A program made the position numbers and the translations under genes. This document shows positions 51,389 to 60,428 of a stretch of DNA of 64,000 nucleotides, piece after piece; positions within the stretch are counted from its first letter, which is position 1; the number at the start of each line of letters is the position of its first letter. Where the stretch lies: assembly GCA_947447665.1 (NCBI GenBank), contig CANFJX010000006.1, positions 62,001 to 126,000 on the forward strand, written 5' to 3'. This stretch comes from Bacteriovoracaceae bacterium (GTDB lineage Bacteria; Bdellovibrionota; UBA1018). Under the pieces are notes generated by a model. It saw nothing but the letters and a program-made list of their open reading frames with translations. It ran no database searches and had not been told where the DNA came from.

Positions 51389-51970
51389 TCATGCGGCACC
51401 TCGCTTGGCGCTCAACTCAAGTAGCTCGTCCAATCTTAATGCTTTTTCCAGATTCAGAATCGGAGTGAGCGGCATCTGATCGACGCGAATAATCCCTGAA
51501 AATACAGTTGCACCCTGAAGCGTCTGAGCCGATCGATCAATCTGAGCCTCAGGCACCGACACCACCTCCACAATCGAGTCCACTAAGGCCCCGTAGAGTC
51601 CACCAACTAGCTCTGTGATGACGACACAAGGACGCTTATTTGGAGTGGATTCACCTTGAAAATCGTGAGAAATTAAGCTTTTTTTGAGGTCAATCGCCGA
51701 GATGATCTTGCCCCTCAAATTAATTAGACCTGCATAATAGGGAGGCATATTCGGGAGAAATGATAGTTGAGTCAGTCCCATGACCTCTCGGACATTGACC
51801 AGAGAAATTCCAAAAGTACTTTTATCTAGCTTTATTAATAAAAATTTTTTCTTTTTTTCCTGTAACATCCGATGCGGAGCTCCCGCTAGACTCGCATCCA
51901 CCTGATGCGAAAGCTCCTCAAAAAGATCTTCGGGCTTCTTATTCTCTGGATGATCTTCGAATTGATCCAA
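51389..51970 (-). CDS. cheW: Chemotaxis coupling protein CheW
   Basis: A 193-aa CheW with a 40-residue charged N-terminal extension. The core shows KKFLLIKLDKSTFGISLVNV, FLPNMPPYYAGLINLRGKII and GALVDSIVEVVSVPE. CheW docks CheA to receptors. The first codon is TTG, with GGGGGG upstream. It is the first gene of the chemotaxis operon. Confidence 0.93.
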   Translation of the reverse strand: MDQFEDHPENKKPEDLFEELSHQVDASLAGAPHRMLQEKKKKFLLIKLDKSTFGISLVNVREVMGLTQLSFLPNMPPYYAGLINLRGKIISAIDLKKSLISHDFQGESTPNKRPCVVITELVGGLYGALVDSIVEVVSVPEAQIDRSAQTLQGATVFSGIIRVDQMPLTPILNLEKALRLDELLELSAKRGAA

Positions 51971-52060
51971 ACACTACCCCCCGGGGAAAAAACAACGAAG
52001 GACGCCCTGTCCTCCATAAGCTCTTTCGGTGGGCTGGGAGATTTGCGTTAATAAAAGAAG

Positions 52061-52540
52061 CTAAAGATCAGGGAGAATCTCCCCTTCCAAGTTAAGCGTC
52101 ATCTGATAGGCATCCTCACCATTCGAGTAAAAGCCTTTTCGAATATGGGTAATACTAAATTTAACCCGCTGATAAAGCTGAATAGCCGGCGAGTTTGACT
52201 TACGAACATCTAATACGACTTTTTTGATTCCCTTTTTGAGGGCAATCGAAACCACCTTCTGAATCATCTGCTTAGCCAACCCTAAGCCGCGGTAATTGAG
52301 AGACGTAGCCAAGTTCAAAATCTGACACTCATCAAACATCACCCAAAACACGAGGTAACCCGCAATGATCGAATCACTTTCATCGTCTGTAAAAACTAAA
52401 AATTGACTATAAGGCTTGGTCAATTCGGCCCGAAAGTGCTCCTCTGTCCAGGGAGCAGCATGAACTTGGTTCTCAATTTTGACCACTGCATCTAGGTCCT
52501 CAAGAGTGGCAGGCCGGAGGCTAAAACTTTCAGGTTTCAT
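52061..52540 (-). CDS. rimI: RimI-like GNAT N-acetyltransferase
   Basis: A GNAT enzyme of about 159 aa. LRPATLEDLDAVVKIENQVH and PWTEEHFRAEL are typical of ribosomal-protein-alanine acetyltransferase RimI, as are LNLATSLNYRGLGLAKQMI (acetyl-CoA loop, RGLG) and VLDVRKSNSPAIQLYQRVKF. It probably acetylates the N-terminus of bS18. The start is chosen at the ATG of MKPES, with GGAAA nine bases upstream; the track's TTG start lacks a site. Confidence 0.85.
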   Translation of the reverse strand: MKPESFSLRPATLEDLDAVVKIENQVHAAPWTEEHFRAELTKPYSQFLVFTDDESDSIIAGYLVFWVMFDECQILNLATSLNYRGLGLAKQMIQKVVSIALKKGIKKVVLDVRKSNSPAIQLYQRVKFSITHIRKGFYSNGEDAYQMTLNLEGEILPDL

Positions 52541-52602
52541 TTCAATCATTTTCCATGGTTCATGCAATCGCTTGGTAGGTGATTTAATTTAAACTAATAA
52601 AC

Positions 52603-52631
52603 TTGACCAAGGTGCATCTCAATTTTAATAT
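52603..52631 (+). promoter_or_regulatory. Candidate promoter of small outer-membrane protein gene
   Basis: TTGACC (five of six), 17-bp spacer, TAATAT. The leader that follows contains the AT-only hairpin ttattttt/aaaaataa (52645-52667) just before the AGGAAAGAG ribosome site. Confidence 0.5.
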
Positions 52632-52685
52632 TATTTTCTAAACCTTATTTTTGAAACTTAAAAATAAAATAGGAAAGAGAAAAGA

Positions 52686-53249
52686 ATGAGAAAAGTTATT
52701 ATAGCCGCATCCATGATACTTTGTCTTTTTGGATCGCAATCATTTGCTAGCTCTAACAGCAGTGCCGCTGAAGATATGGCGAGTCTATCGAAAGGTCATC
52801 TGGGGGTCGAACTGGATATGATGCCAGGGGGTCCTGAGCAGGGATCAATGTTGCCCTTTATTACCTATGAAACTGACAAAGTGATTTTTTCGCTTGGCGG
52901 TAATAACTATGGATTTAACGATAGTTTTGGTGGAAAAACAAACTTCTGGCAAGGCGAAGCTCGAGCAAGCTACCGATTCAACATCGCCGAGCATTCCTTC
53001 TTAGATCTAGGAGTTGATTTTTCTTGGCAATGGGGCACACAAGGCGGCTCACCAATGGGGACCAACTATAGCACGGGGCCGATGATAGGGTTCTCTCGTC
53101 AATTCCCAGGTACTCCAGTATTTTTCACTGCTTTTGTGGTAGTTGCGCAATACTTGCGTGTGAACGCACCCGAAGCCGCATCGCCGAGTCAAGGCTCTGG
53201 CGTCGCCTACTTTAACAATGGCGGTATCGGTATTCGCTACATGTTTTAG
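52686..53249 (+). CDS. Small outer-membrane beta-barrel-like protein
   Basis: A 187-aa protein with a signal peptide (ASMILCLFGSQSFA) and alternating amphipathic strands rich in Gly, Phe and Tyr (for example NYGFNDSFGGKTNFW, GARASYRF-like segments, HSFLDLGVDFSWQWG). It ends GIGIRYMF, with a terminal Phe as in outer-membrane barrels. About 8 strands could be formed. No family is recognised. A promoter, AT-rich leader hairpin and terminator bracket it, suggesting a monocistronic, well-expressed gene. Confidence 0.75.
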   Translation: MRKVIIAASMILCLFGSQSFASSNSSAAEDMASLSKGHLGVELDMMPGGPEQGSMLPFITYETDKVIFSLGGNNYGFNDSFGGKTNFWQGEARASYRFNIAEHSFLDLGVDFSWQWGTQGGSPMGTNYSTGPMIGFSRQFPGTPVFFTAFVVVAQYLRVNAPEAASPSQGSGVAYFNNGGIGIRYMF

Positions 53250-53280
53250 TTAATTCATCTAATTAATTCGAGATGAATTG

Positions 53281-53316
53281 AAATCGGGAGCGGGGCGTTA
53301 GCCTAGCTCCCGATTT
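53281..53316 (+). terminator. Rho-independent terminator after the small OMP gene
   Basis: aaatcgggagc and gctcccgattt form an 11-bp stem with a 14-nt loop, followed by ttcattt, 31 bp after the stop codon. Confidence 0.75.
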
Positions 53317-53434
53317 TCATTTAAGCTATCCTGACAGGCAAATATTTAACCGAATATTTATCATTAGTTAAAAAAATAATTTTAAAATCAACTGACGTGA
53401 TTCAGACGCGAAAGGTGTGTTGGCTCGTTCTCTC

Positions 53435-53463
53435 TTGACTCGAGGCACGATTCAAGTTATGCT
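53435..53463 (+). promoter_or_regulatory. Candidate promoter close to the lytic transglycosylase start
   Basis: TTGACT (five of six), 17-bp spacer, TATGCT. The predicted transcription start is only about 6 bp before the ATG at 53476, giving a nearly leaderless mRNA; no ribosome site is seen. Confidence 0.45.
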
Positions 53464-53475
53464 GCGACGCGCAAT

Positions 53476-54210
53476 ATGCACCCTATTTTTTCAAAAACCG
53501 TCTGGATAATTTTATTCCTGATAGCATTAACACTCCCCGCTTCGAGCCTCATCGAAGCTGATTTTGTAGCGGACCTTCGAGATGACCGCTCCCATCATGA
53601 TCGAATCTCGAACCACAAGCTCGAAATGCTTTTTTCGAGACGCCTTCACCCCTTTTCTCGATCAAAAATCTCTGCATTTTCGAAGCATTTCTTAAAACTT
53701 TGCAGCTACCATCGATTCGATCCCGTGTTCATTCTCTCGGTGATCGACGTCGAGAGCCGGTTTCTTGTCAAAGCCCGCTCAGAAGTTGGAGCCCTCGGAT
53801 TAATGCAAATGATGCCGGATACCGCTCAGTTTGTGGCCGATGAGCTGGACTTTCACCTTTCTGGACTCGAAAAACTCCCGAGAGAAGAGATCGAGGAACG
53901 TCTACAAATCAAAGATGAGAAAACCCTATCGGACCCCTTCATCAACACTGCACTGGGCATCTCTTATTTGGCCTGGCTCAGAGATCACTACCAAGGATCT
54001 CCGTTTCGCATGCTAGCTGCTTATTTTGTAGGACCCGCCCGAATGGACGAGCTTCTCACTCGGAAGTCCTTCAAACCAGTCCAAACTCAGGAATACTTTA
54101 ACGCTGTCCGTCAGAGAGTACCTCGATTCAGCAAGGTCCTCCGCCGGGCCCGCATGCCGATGGAATGCCTAGTGGATCTTCAAAAAGAGGGATGTTACCT
54201 AGAGCTATGA
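53476..54210 (+). CDS. SLT-family lytic transglycosylase
   Basis: A 244-aa periplasmic enzyme. Signal peptide or anchor IILFLIALTLPASS is followed by a goose-lysozyme-like SLT domain: ILSVIDVESRFLVKA (catalytic Glu in VES), GALGLMQMMPDTAQ and NTALGISYLAWL, AAYFVGP. It cleaves peptidoglycan glycan strands with anhydro-muramyl ends. A few residues (EIEERLQIKDE) insert between the second and third motif. It overlaps queC by ATGA. Confidence 0.92.
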   Translation: MHPIFSKTVWIILFLIALTLPASSLIEADFVADLRDDRSHHDRISNHKLEMLFSRRLHPFSRSKISAFSKHFLKLCSYHRFDPVFILSVIDVESRFLVKARSEVGALGLMQMMPDTAQFVADELDFHLSGLEKLPREEIEERLQIKDEKTLSDPFINTALGISYLAWLRDHYQGSPFRMLAAYFVGPARMDELLTRKSFKPVQTQEYFNAVRQRVPRFSKVLRRARMPMECLVDLQKEGCYLEL

Positions 54211-54887
54211 CTCAAAAGGCCATTATACTTCTCTCCGGAGGACTCGACTCGGCTGCTAACCTAGCCTTTGCCGCTGAATACGAAACCCCCGTCCTTGCCA
54301 TTACTTTAGACTACGGCCAGAGAGCGGTAGCCCAGGAACTCCGTGCGGCCCGTCAATTTTGTGAGTATTACGGGGTCACCCATCGGATCATTGAAATCCC
54401 TTGGCTTGGTGCGCTAGGCGGAAGCAGCCTCACTGATCTTAGCCAAAAGATTCCCGGAATTCAAAGCCACCAACTCGAAGACTCACCGATCACTGAACAT
54501 ACGGCTCGCGCTGTTTGGGTACCTAATCGGAACGGAATTTTTATCCACGTTGCCGCAGCCTTCGCAGAAAGACAGGATGCGAATCGAGTGATCGTAGGAT
54601 TCAATGCCGAAGAGGCAGCTACATTTCCTGATAACTCGCTCAATTATCTCGAGAGCGTGAATCAGGCCCTCTTCTATTCAACCTCTAACCACGTGAAAGC
54701 CTTCTCATACACGGCTGAATGGAACAAAAACCGGATTGTTACCGAACTCAGGCGCCTAAAAACTCCGTTTCCGTTTCAAATGATTTGGAGCTGTTACGAG
54801 GGTCGCGAGCAAGCCTGCGAGACCTGTGAGTCCTGCCAAAGACTAGCCCGCGCTCTCTACACTACGGAAAAAAACCCTGGCAGTTGA
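54207..54887 (+). CDS. queC: 7-cyano-7-deazaguanine synthase QueC
   Basis: The start is set at 54207, overlapping the transglycosylase stop by ATGA; the track start lies inside that gene. The 226-aa enzyme has the PP-loop LLSGGLDSA, LDYGQRA, VPNRNGIF, VGFNAEEAATFPDN and the zinc site SCYEG...CETCESC. It converts carboxy-deazaguanine to preQ0 in queuosine synthesis. Coupling with a lytic transglycosylase has no obvious logic. Other que genes are absent from the window. Confidence 0.94.
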   Translation: MTQKAIILLSGGLDSAANLAFAAEYETPVLAITLDYGQRAVAQELRAARQFCEYYGVTHRIIEIPWLGALGGSSLTDLSQKIPGIQSHQLEDSPITEHTARAVWVPNRNGIFIHVAAAFAERQDANRVIVGFNAEEAATFPDNSLNYLESVNQALFYSTSNHVKAFSYTAEWNKNRIVTELRRLKTPFPFQMIWSCYEGREQACETCESCQRLARALYTTEKNPGS

Positions 54888-56301
54888 ACAGATTTTCAGG
54901 TCGCCTACCGTCTGATTCAAAGGAACTCGAGAGAGTATAGCTCTGCTCTTCAGAATGAACTACCCGATGATTCTGAAAAGAATTCATTGGCAGGATCGAA
55001 TCCAACACTGCATCCCCCATTGCTTGCTCTCTCAACACAAATGGGTGAGACAGCCGGATCTCTCGGTACCACTTACCCTCCAACTCGGCAGCCTCTAAGG
55101 TCCATTCAATCTCGATCTCTCGATGATAGGGAATCCGAGGGATGGGATTTCTAAATGCTGAATAAAGGGTGACAATGACCGGATTTTGATCTTCAGCAAT
55201 CCAATCAAAGGACTGCCTAGTTCGCTCTGGAATAAAGCATGAGTCTGAATCGAGAACTCTCCTTGCCATCCAAGTGAGCTCGATTCGTTCACGAGGCCCC
55301 AAGTCCACCCACCCAAACCCTAAAGCATCGAGGTGCACGCTCTCCAGGTTTCCGCTTGCACGTCGGACCTCCACGACTTTCACCTGCATCAGACCGAGAG
55401 AACCCCGTGGAATATTCCTCACTCGTTCTGGACCTTGCTCTGGAACAAGCTGATAGACCGGCTCTCGAACGATCTGCCAGAGAGAAAGTGTCGTCACTGA
55501 TGCCTTGAGCCAAACTCTCACCGGGCGATCGATTGGATTCTCGACGCTCTCTCGCGTCAGTGCCAACCCACCACCAGCAGCCTCCACTGCCTTTGCCCTA
55601 GCTCCGAGCTCGGGCAAAGGCAGTGGGGAAACGGCCGGATGAGGGAGCGGCCCTATGGCCTGAAACTGAATCGTCACCTGTGCCAACTCCCCTCCTTGAA
55701 GAGTGAGCTCCAGCTCGAGTAAATGATCGTGTTCCCCGTTAGCACTGGACTCGGGATAGTTGGGAAGATTTTCGAAGACCTCCGAAACGGGGAGAAGCAT
55801 ACGATGGGCGCCCCGATCAGGTCTGACATTGAGGGTATTTCCGCCCACGAGAGTCCCCCTCAAAGCACCGCGGACACGATGGGTGTAACGTGCGGATAGA
55901 ATCTTTTTTCCGTGAAACTGATCAGGCCAGGTGAAGAAAAGATTTCGCCCTAAATGAAGATCAGTCGAAAGAGGATCTCTTAGATGCAACTTAGTGTGAA
56001 TTTGAATCTCGGCCTCGCTCGATGTAACCTCGAGAGGGAGGGCGCGATCTGTAGCGGCTCCAGATCCGATCTCCGCCTCAGGGACTACCTGGAGATCTAA
56101 GACACGCTCTCTGGCAACCTGGGGCTCTGCCGCTTCGGGTTCTGATCGATCCTCTTCACTGGGCTGAACTACCAGCCGATTGGGCACCTGGGCTGGCTGG
56201 ATCACCTCATGGCCTCTCTCACAGCCAACGGAGCTCAAGATCACCACAAGAAAGAGCATCTCTTTTATTGGATACGGCCACAGATTAAGAACTTTACTCA
56301 C
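54862..56301 (-). CDS. Large predicted lipoprotein of unknown function
   Basis: A 479-aa protein with lipoprotein signal FLVVILSSVGC (Cys27), followed by a Pro/Glu-rich linker (28-110) and a long beta-rich region (about 120-479). No enzymatic motif is recognised. Start is GTG with GGAG seven bases upstream. Its 3' end overlaps queC by 26 bp tail-to-tail. The adjacent upstream gene also encodes a lipoprotein, and both contain beta-type sequence with envelope features, so they may form an envelope pair. Confidence 0.75.
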   Translation of the reverse strand: MSKVLNLWPYPIKEMLFLVVILSSVGCERGHEVIQPAQVPNRLVVQPSEEDRSEPEAAEPQVARERVLDLQVVPEAEIGSGAATDRALPLEVTSSEAEIQIHTKLHLRDPLSTDLHLGRNLFFTWPDQFHGKKILSARYTHRVRGALRGTLVGGNTLNVRPDRGAHRMLLPVSEVFENLPNYPESSANGEHDHLLELELTLQGGELAQVTIQFQAIGPLPHPAVSPLPLPELGARAKAVEAAGGGLALTRESVENPIDRPVRVWLKASVTTLSLWQIVREPVYQLVPEQGPERVRNIPRGSLGLMQVKVVEVRRASGNLESVHLDALGFGWVDLGPRERIELTWMARRVLDSDSCFIPERTRQSFDWIAEDQNPVIVTLYSAFRNPIPRIPYHREIEIEWTLEAAELEGKWYREIRLSHPFVLREQAMGDAVLDSILPMNSFQNHRVVHSEEQSYTLSSSFESDGRRPENLFNCQGFFP

Positions 56302-56332
56302 GTATTTTCTCCTTCATTTCGTAAAACTCGAT

Positions 56333-56983
56333 TCAATTTCTTTTCAATCGAAAATTGACTCGAACATTCCAACTCTTTTGATCTTTTGAAAGAACTGCCA
56401 GATCCAACGATTGTGTAGCGCCCCCGTCGAGCTGTGGCTCATCCCCTGGCGAAAACATCGCGGAAAAGGGGATAAACCAGAATTGATTCGACTTATGAAG
56501 ACCAGCCGCCTGGGGCCCGGAGATCGATTCCCTCCGATTAGAACAGGTCAAAACGGAGTGCCTATAGGAGACCTGATTGACCTCAACGCCCTCAAGTGAA
56601 CGGGAGCCAATCAGGAAGCACTCGGTTCCTGGACGAAAGTCAATCATCTCGCCAAATGAGACTTGATCACCTGAACTAAAGGAGCGATAGGTTTTGACAC
56701 CCAGCCCTTCGCGACGACGTTGAGCACGCCCCTCCTGCCTAGTAGGACCAGACCAAGCCCCCTCTAAAGCGCGCAGACCCACAGTCTGCATGCGCTCGCA
56801 AACGATCCTAAGATCTAACTCATCCAAATCATCGAAATCACCCAAATCATCGAGCAAATCAGCCTGTCCCTCGGATGACAGCGGAGATGCTGGGCTCTGT
56901 GCAACTAAAAAGGCAGGGCCGCAGCCCGGAGCACTTCCTAAAATAAAGAACAAACTACAAATGGTCCAATTCATTGACTTCAT
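56333..56983 (-). CDS. Predicted lipoprotein of unknown function with Asp-rich segment
   Basis: The start is placed at the ATG of MKSMNWTICSLFF (56983), giving a compact lipoprotein-like signal ending APGC (Cys21, imperfect lipobox); the track's TTG start adds eight residues. An Asp-rich patch DLLDDLGDFDDLDELDL follows, then a mixed region with little recognisable content. It lies 31 bp before the other lipoprotein gene and is probably co-transcribed. A small hairpin ggtga-ttcc-tcacc lies just before this ATG. Confidence 0.65.
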   Translation of the reverse strand: MKSMNWTICSLFFILGSAPGCGPAFLVAQSPASPLSSEGQADLLDDLGDFDDLDELDLRIVCERMQTVGLRALEGAWSGPTRQEGRAQRRREGLGVKTYRSFSSGDQVSFGEMIDFRPGTECFLIGSRSLEGVEVNQVSYRHSVLTCSNRRESISGPQAAGLHKSNQFWFIPFSAMFSPGDEPQLDGGATQSLDLAVLSKDQKSWNVRVNFRLKRN

Positions 56984-57124
56984 AAGGTGAGGAATCACCT
57001 TCAGCAAAAGTCAGGCCAGAATTTCCGAGCTCAATTCTAAACAATCCTACGGAAGAGGATTTCAAAATTGGAATAGGAATGATAGTTTTGAACCAGTAAG
57101 TCGACTCAACCCTCTTCGGAAGGA

Positions 57125-58579
57125 ATGACCTTGCCAGCACCAACAAAACGACCCCAGAAAGCCCTCCGATCGATTTTTGATGTTCTTTATGGATTTATTC
57201 CAATCACGGAGTGGGAAGAGCAAATCATCAATTCTCCATACTTTCAACGATTGAGATGGATCAAGCAACTCGGGTTTGCCAACTACATTTTTCCAGGGGC
57301 CGAGCATAATCGCTTTGCCCATGTCATCGGAGTCATGCACTCCATGGACCAAATGATCCGAGCTCTAGGATTATCTGTTTCAGATGCAGAGCTCTTCGAT
57401 CCCCGAGCTAAAAGTCCAGCAGCACTCTTTCATAAAAGCATGAGAATCGCCGCGCTCCTGCATGACATCGGCACATTTCCATTTAGTCACGCGATTGAAT
57501 ACGCCTACATCCGTCACGGCAACAATCAGCGCCGCACTCAAAGTAAGGGAAAAAATCTACCCAACTCCCACGAACACTTAGGTTCTTTCATTATTAAGAA
57601 CACGGACTATGAGGGCGGAATCACCCGAATTCTCAACCACTATGGATTTGATGTTCAGGCGATTTCAAAAATTATCAAAGGGGACTCCGATCTCCTCATA
57701 GCCAACCAACTCATGCACTCTGATCTGGACGCGGATCGGATGGATTACCTCATGAGAGATGCCTATTACACAGGAATTAAGTATGGGCAATTTGACCGCG
57801 ACTATATTCTGGCTAACCTCGTAACTTTCGACGTGGGTGACGGGCAACTGGGATTTGGAGTCCGAGAAAACGCAGTTCACGCGGTGGAGGATTTTCTCAT
57901 CGCTCGATTTAGTTGGTACAGTCAGATTATTAAAAACCCTGGCTCTGCAAAATTTGACATCATGTCTTCGCACATTGCTCAGGCTTTTCTAGAGCACGAC
58001 CAACTCCATCAGTTTCACGATCTCCTCACTATGATCGAAGAGCGTGACGAACGCTTTTTTTGGTGGAACGACATTTACTTTATGACTCAATGTCAGGAAG
58101 TGCGATTCAAAAATCTAATCAAAAACCCCCAGATTTCTGAACTCACGGAAATGCTCCTCTACCGTCACCCACCTAAGACCGTTCACCATCCTCTCTTCAG
58201 TCATCGGATTTTAGCGAGCAATGGAAACGAGCACGAAAAAGAAAAACTCATCACCCAGATCAACCGCTTTGTCGGAGAACTCCAGAGCGTCCTCGACAAG
58301 CGAGGGACCGGAAAAGAATGGCTTTTAGCAGATATCCCTGAAAAAGATGTCGTTTTCACTCGTGGAATAGGACATATCGTCAAGAAACGATCCACGGACA
58401 ATCTCTACAAAGAGCGCGACCCCGTCAAAGTGGTCTCGAAGCGAGGAACCCCTGCTCTTCTCGTAGAGCTCGAAAACACACTCATGAAACACCTTTCTGG
58501 GTTTATTAACTTTGTTCCAAGCGTGTATGCGAACGAGTCTGCGATCAAACTGCTTCGCTCCAAGCGGCTCATCGAGTAA
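57125..58579 (+). CDS. HD-domain phosphohydrolase (SAMHD1-like, COG1078)
   Basis: A 484-aa HD-superfamily protein. SPYFQRLRWIKQLG, HNRFAHVIGVMHSM, IAALLHDIGTFPFSHAIE (HD pair) and HSDLDADRMDYLMRDAYYTG (final Asp and adjoining Arg/Tyr) are the signatures of bacterial SAMHD1-like dNTP triphosphohydrolases. Substrate in this branch is usually dNTP but not proven. The ATG abuts GGAAGGA directly; TTG two codons later would have better spacing, so the true start is uncertain by two residues. Confidence 0.9.
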   Translation: MTLPAPTKRPQKALRSIFDVLYGFIPITEWEEQIINSPYFQRLRWIKQLGFANYIFPGAEHNRFAHVIGVMHSMDQMIRALGLSVSDAELFDPRAKSPAALFHKSMRIAALLHDIGTFPFSHAIEYAYIRHGNNQRRTQSKGKNLPNSHEHLGSFIIKNTDYEGGITRILNHYGFDVQAISKIIKGDSDLLIANQLMHSDLDADRMDYLMRDAYYTGIKYGQFDRDYILANLVTFDVGDGQLGFGVRENAVHAVEDFLIARFSWYSQIIKNPGSAKFDIMSSHIAQAFLEHDQLHQFHDLLTMIEERDERFFWWNDIYFMTQCQEVRFKNLIKNPQISELTEMLLYRHPPKTVHHPLFSHRILASNGNEHEKEKLITQINRFVGELQSVLDKRGTGKEWLLADIPEKDVVFTRGIGHIVKKRSTDNLYKERDPVKVVSKRGTPALLVELENTLMKHLSGFINFVPSVYANESAIKLLRSKRLIE

Positions 58580-58608
58580 GCACCTAGGTGAGTAGGACCT
58601 GCATTGAC

Positions 58609-60270
58609 TCAGCCCATAGACGCCTGAAAGGCCTTTTCAGGTCGATAAAAAGCGGCTTCCATCCAATGAGCCCAACTTGGCTCCGAGGCACCATCCCACG
58701 CACAGAGAGACAAGGCAACACGAGCGATTTTATGGCGTGCGCGCAGGGAGACCTCAGACGTAGACATCGAAGCTGACTTGAGAAAAAGATCCCAGGTCTT
58801 AGAGTATCTCTGAGTTAAAATTTCCTCGACCTGAGCGCCCGTCATTCGACCAGGATGACCTCCCCAAGTTTCCGTAGCAAATTTCTGAGCCTGCTCGACG
58901 CGCACTCGGAGGACCTCGAGCCGCACCCGCGTCTCGCCCATCTCGTAAGCACACTCAGAGGGCCCTCGCCCCTTCCAAACGAGGACGCAGTCCATCCGAT
59001 CCAAGACGGGCCCAGAGAGTCGAGAGAGATAGGCGCTGGATGCGGTCAATTGGCAACGACACCGCGTCACACTTGCAGACCCACCGACGGGAGCAGCAGC
59101 GCCTCCATCGAGTGAGGCCGGTAGCCCCAAAGAGGCAGGCCAACCTCCGCAAGGGCAGAGATTTCCGGTACCGATGAACTGAAACTCGCTGGGCAACTCG
59201 AACGATCCGTGAGCGCGGGTGACACTGACCTTCCCCCGCTCCAAAGGTTCTCGCAGCGACTCACGACTGTCGCGACTCCACTCTGGAAATTCGTCCGCGA
59301 TCAATAATCCTCCATTCGCAAGTGAATATTCACCAGGTCGTATCAATCCGGCAACGCAGCCACCCACCAGAGCTGCTGGCCGTACCTGAGGACCTACCCA
59401 ACGCGTAGGTACTGAGTGCGACTCTTGAGCTGCAGACCAGCTTTGCGATGACATCTGAGCAAGCTCTGAGAGCAAACGCTGCCTCAAACGATCCTGAGGG
59501 GAAAGCTCAGGCTGAAGATTTACGATCCACTCTACTAGCTGACTCTTTCCAACGCCACGAGGCCCCAGGATTAAGAAATGATGTTTACCAGAAACTACCA
59601 TTCCCACGAGGCGCTCCAAAGCAGGCGTGAGCGGAAGCAGATGAATGGGCGCGTCTGACGGCACCGAGCAAGGGGACTCCGAAACCTCAACCCTCTCGGG
59701 CTCAACCGATGAATAATGAGGGAGCTCGGGCCTTCCCGATTTCCAAGCGGAGAGTTTGTCCCAAGCCTCCCTCAAACTCAGGACAGGAATCAAAACGGGG
59801 GCATCTCCGGACATTTCTCCGCTCTGCTCCAAACACTTCAACGCCTTCTGGGCAGCCCCCCACTCAGATCGACAGATCATCATAGCCTCCATGCCACCCT
59901 TCCAAGCTGCATAGAGAGACCGAGTTAACTGACCTGCGGATTTTATCGATCCATCCAAACCCAGCTCACCCCAAGCACCGATCCGCGACTTGAGCGTTTC
60001 CGTCGCTGACAAAACAGCCAATGCTACCGCGAGATCCAGGCCAGTCCCACGCTTCTTGATATTGGCTGGAGAAAGATTCACCACGACCCTCCCCTTGGGA
60101 AATTGTAGCTGACTGGAGTCAATCGCGGCTCGAACGCGTTCTTTGGATTCTGAAACCTCAGGCCCCGGCAATCCAACGAGATGAAAGCTGGGAAGTTGAA
60201 AAAAGATGGCGACCTCCACGCGCTGGAGAATGGGCCTGGGCTCAGTATTCAAAGGTGCGTAAATTGACAT
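58609..60270 (-). CDS. comM: YifB/ComM-family AAA+ ATPase
   Basis: The start is taken at ATG 60270 (MSIYAPLN). The 553-aa protein has the Lon-protease-like N-terminal domain (about 1-165; FHLVGLPGPEVSESKERVRAA, RVVVNLSPANIKKRGTGLDLAVAL) followed by a Mg-chelatase-type AAA+ domain. Walker A reads GPRGVGKS instead of GPPGSGKT, and Walker B LLIADEFPEW instead of LFLDELPEF; LCPCGG is conserved. ComM is a hexameric branch-migration helicase used in natural transformation. It converges on the HD gene with 29 bp between. Confidence 0.9.
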   Translation of the reverse strand: MSIYAPLNTEPRPILQRVEVAIFFQLPSFHLVGLPGPEVSESKERVRAAIDSSQLQFPKGRVVVNLSPANIKKRGTGLDLAVALAVLSATETLKSRIGAWGELGLDGSIKSAGQLTRSLYAAWKGGMEAMMICRSEWGAAQKALKCLEQSGEMSGDAPVLIPVLSLREAWDKLSAWKSGRPELPHYSSVEPERVEVSESPCSVPSDAPIHLLPLTPALERLVGMVVSGKHHFLILGPRGVGKSQLVEWIVNLQPELSPQDRLRQRLLSELAQMSSQSWSAAQESHSVPTRWVGPQVRPAALVGGCVAGLIRPGEYSLANGGLLIADEFPEWSRDSRESLREPLERGKVSVTRAHGSFELPSEFQFIGTGNLCPCGGWPASLGLPASLDGGAAAPVGGSASVTRCRCQLTASSAYLSRLSGPVLDRMDCVLVWKGRGPSECAYEMGETRVRLEVLRVRVEQAQKFATETWGGHPGRMTGAQVEEILTQRYSKTWDLFLKSASMSTSEVSLRARHKIARVALSLCAWDGASEPSWAHWMEAAFYRPEKAFQASMG

Positions 60271-60365
60271 GACTCGTAACCTAAGCAAGACCAGTGCCCG
60301 AGACTCCTCAAAAAAATGTGCATAAACGCTTGATTTTTAGACTAAGAGTCTGATTTTCATCGTTC

Positions 60366-60393
60366 TTGACAGGTCTCGTGGTTACGATAAACT
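60366..60393 (+). promoter_or_regulatory. Candidate promoter of the SulP-carbonic anhydrase gene
   Basis: A perfect TTGACA at 60366-60371, 16-bp spacer, TAAACT. The track calls the first codon of the ORF at this TTG, but the promoter reading places transcription start near 60400. Confidence 0.55.
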
Positions 60394-60428
60394 TTTATCT
60401 GCACATCAGAAAGAGAGAGAGAACAAGA

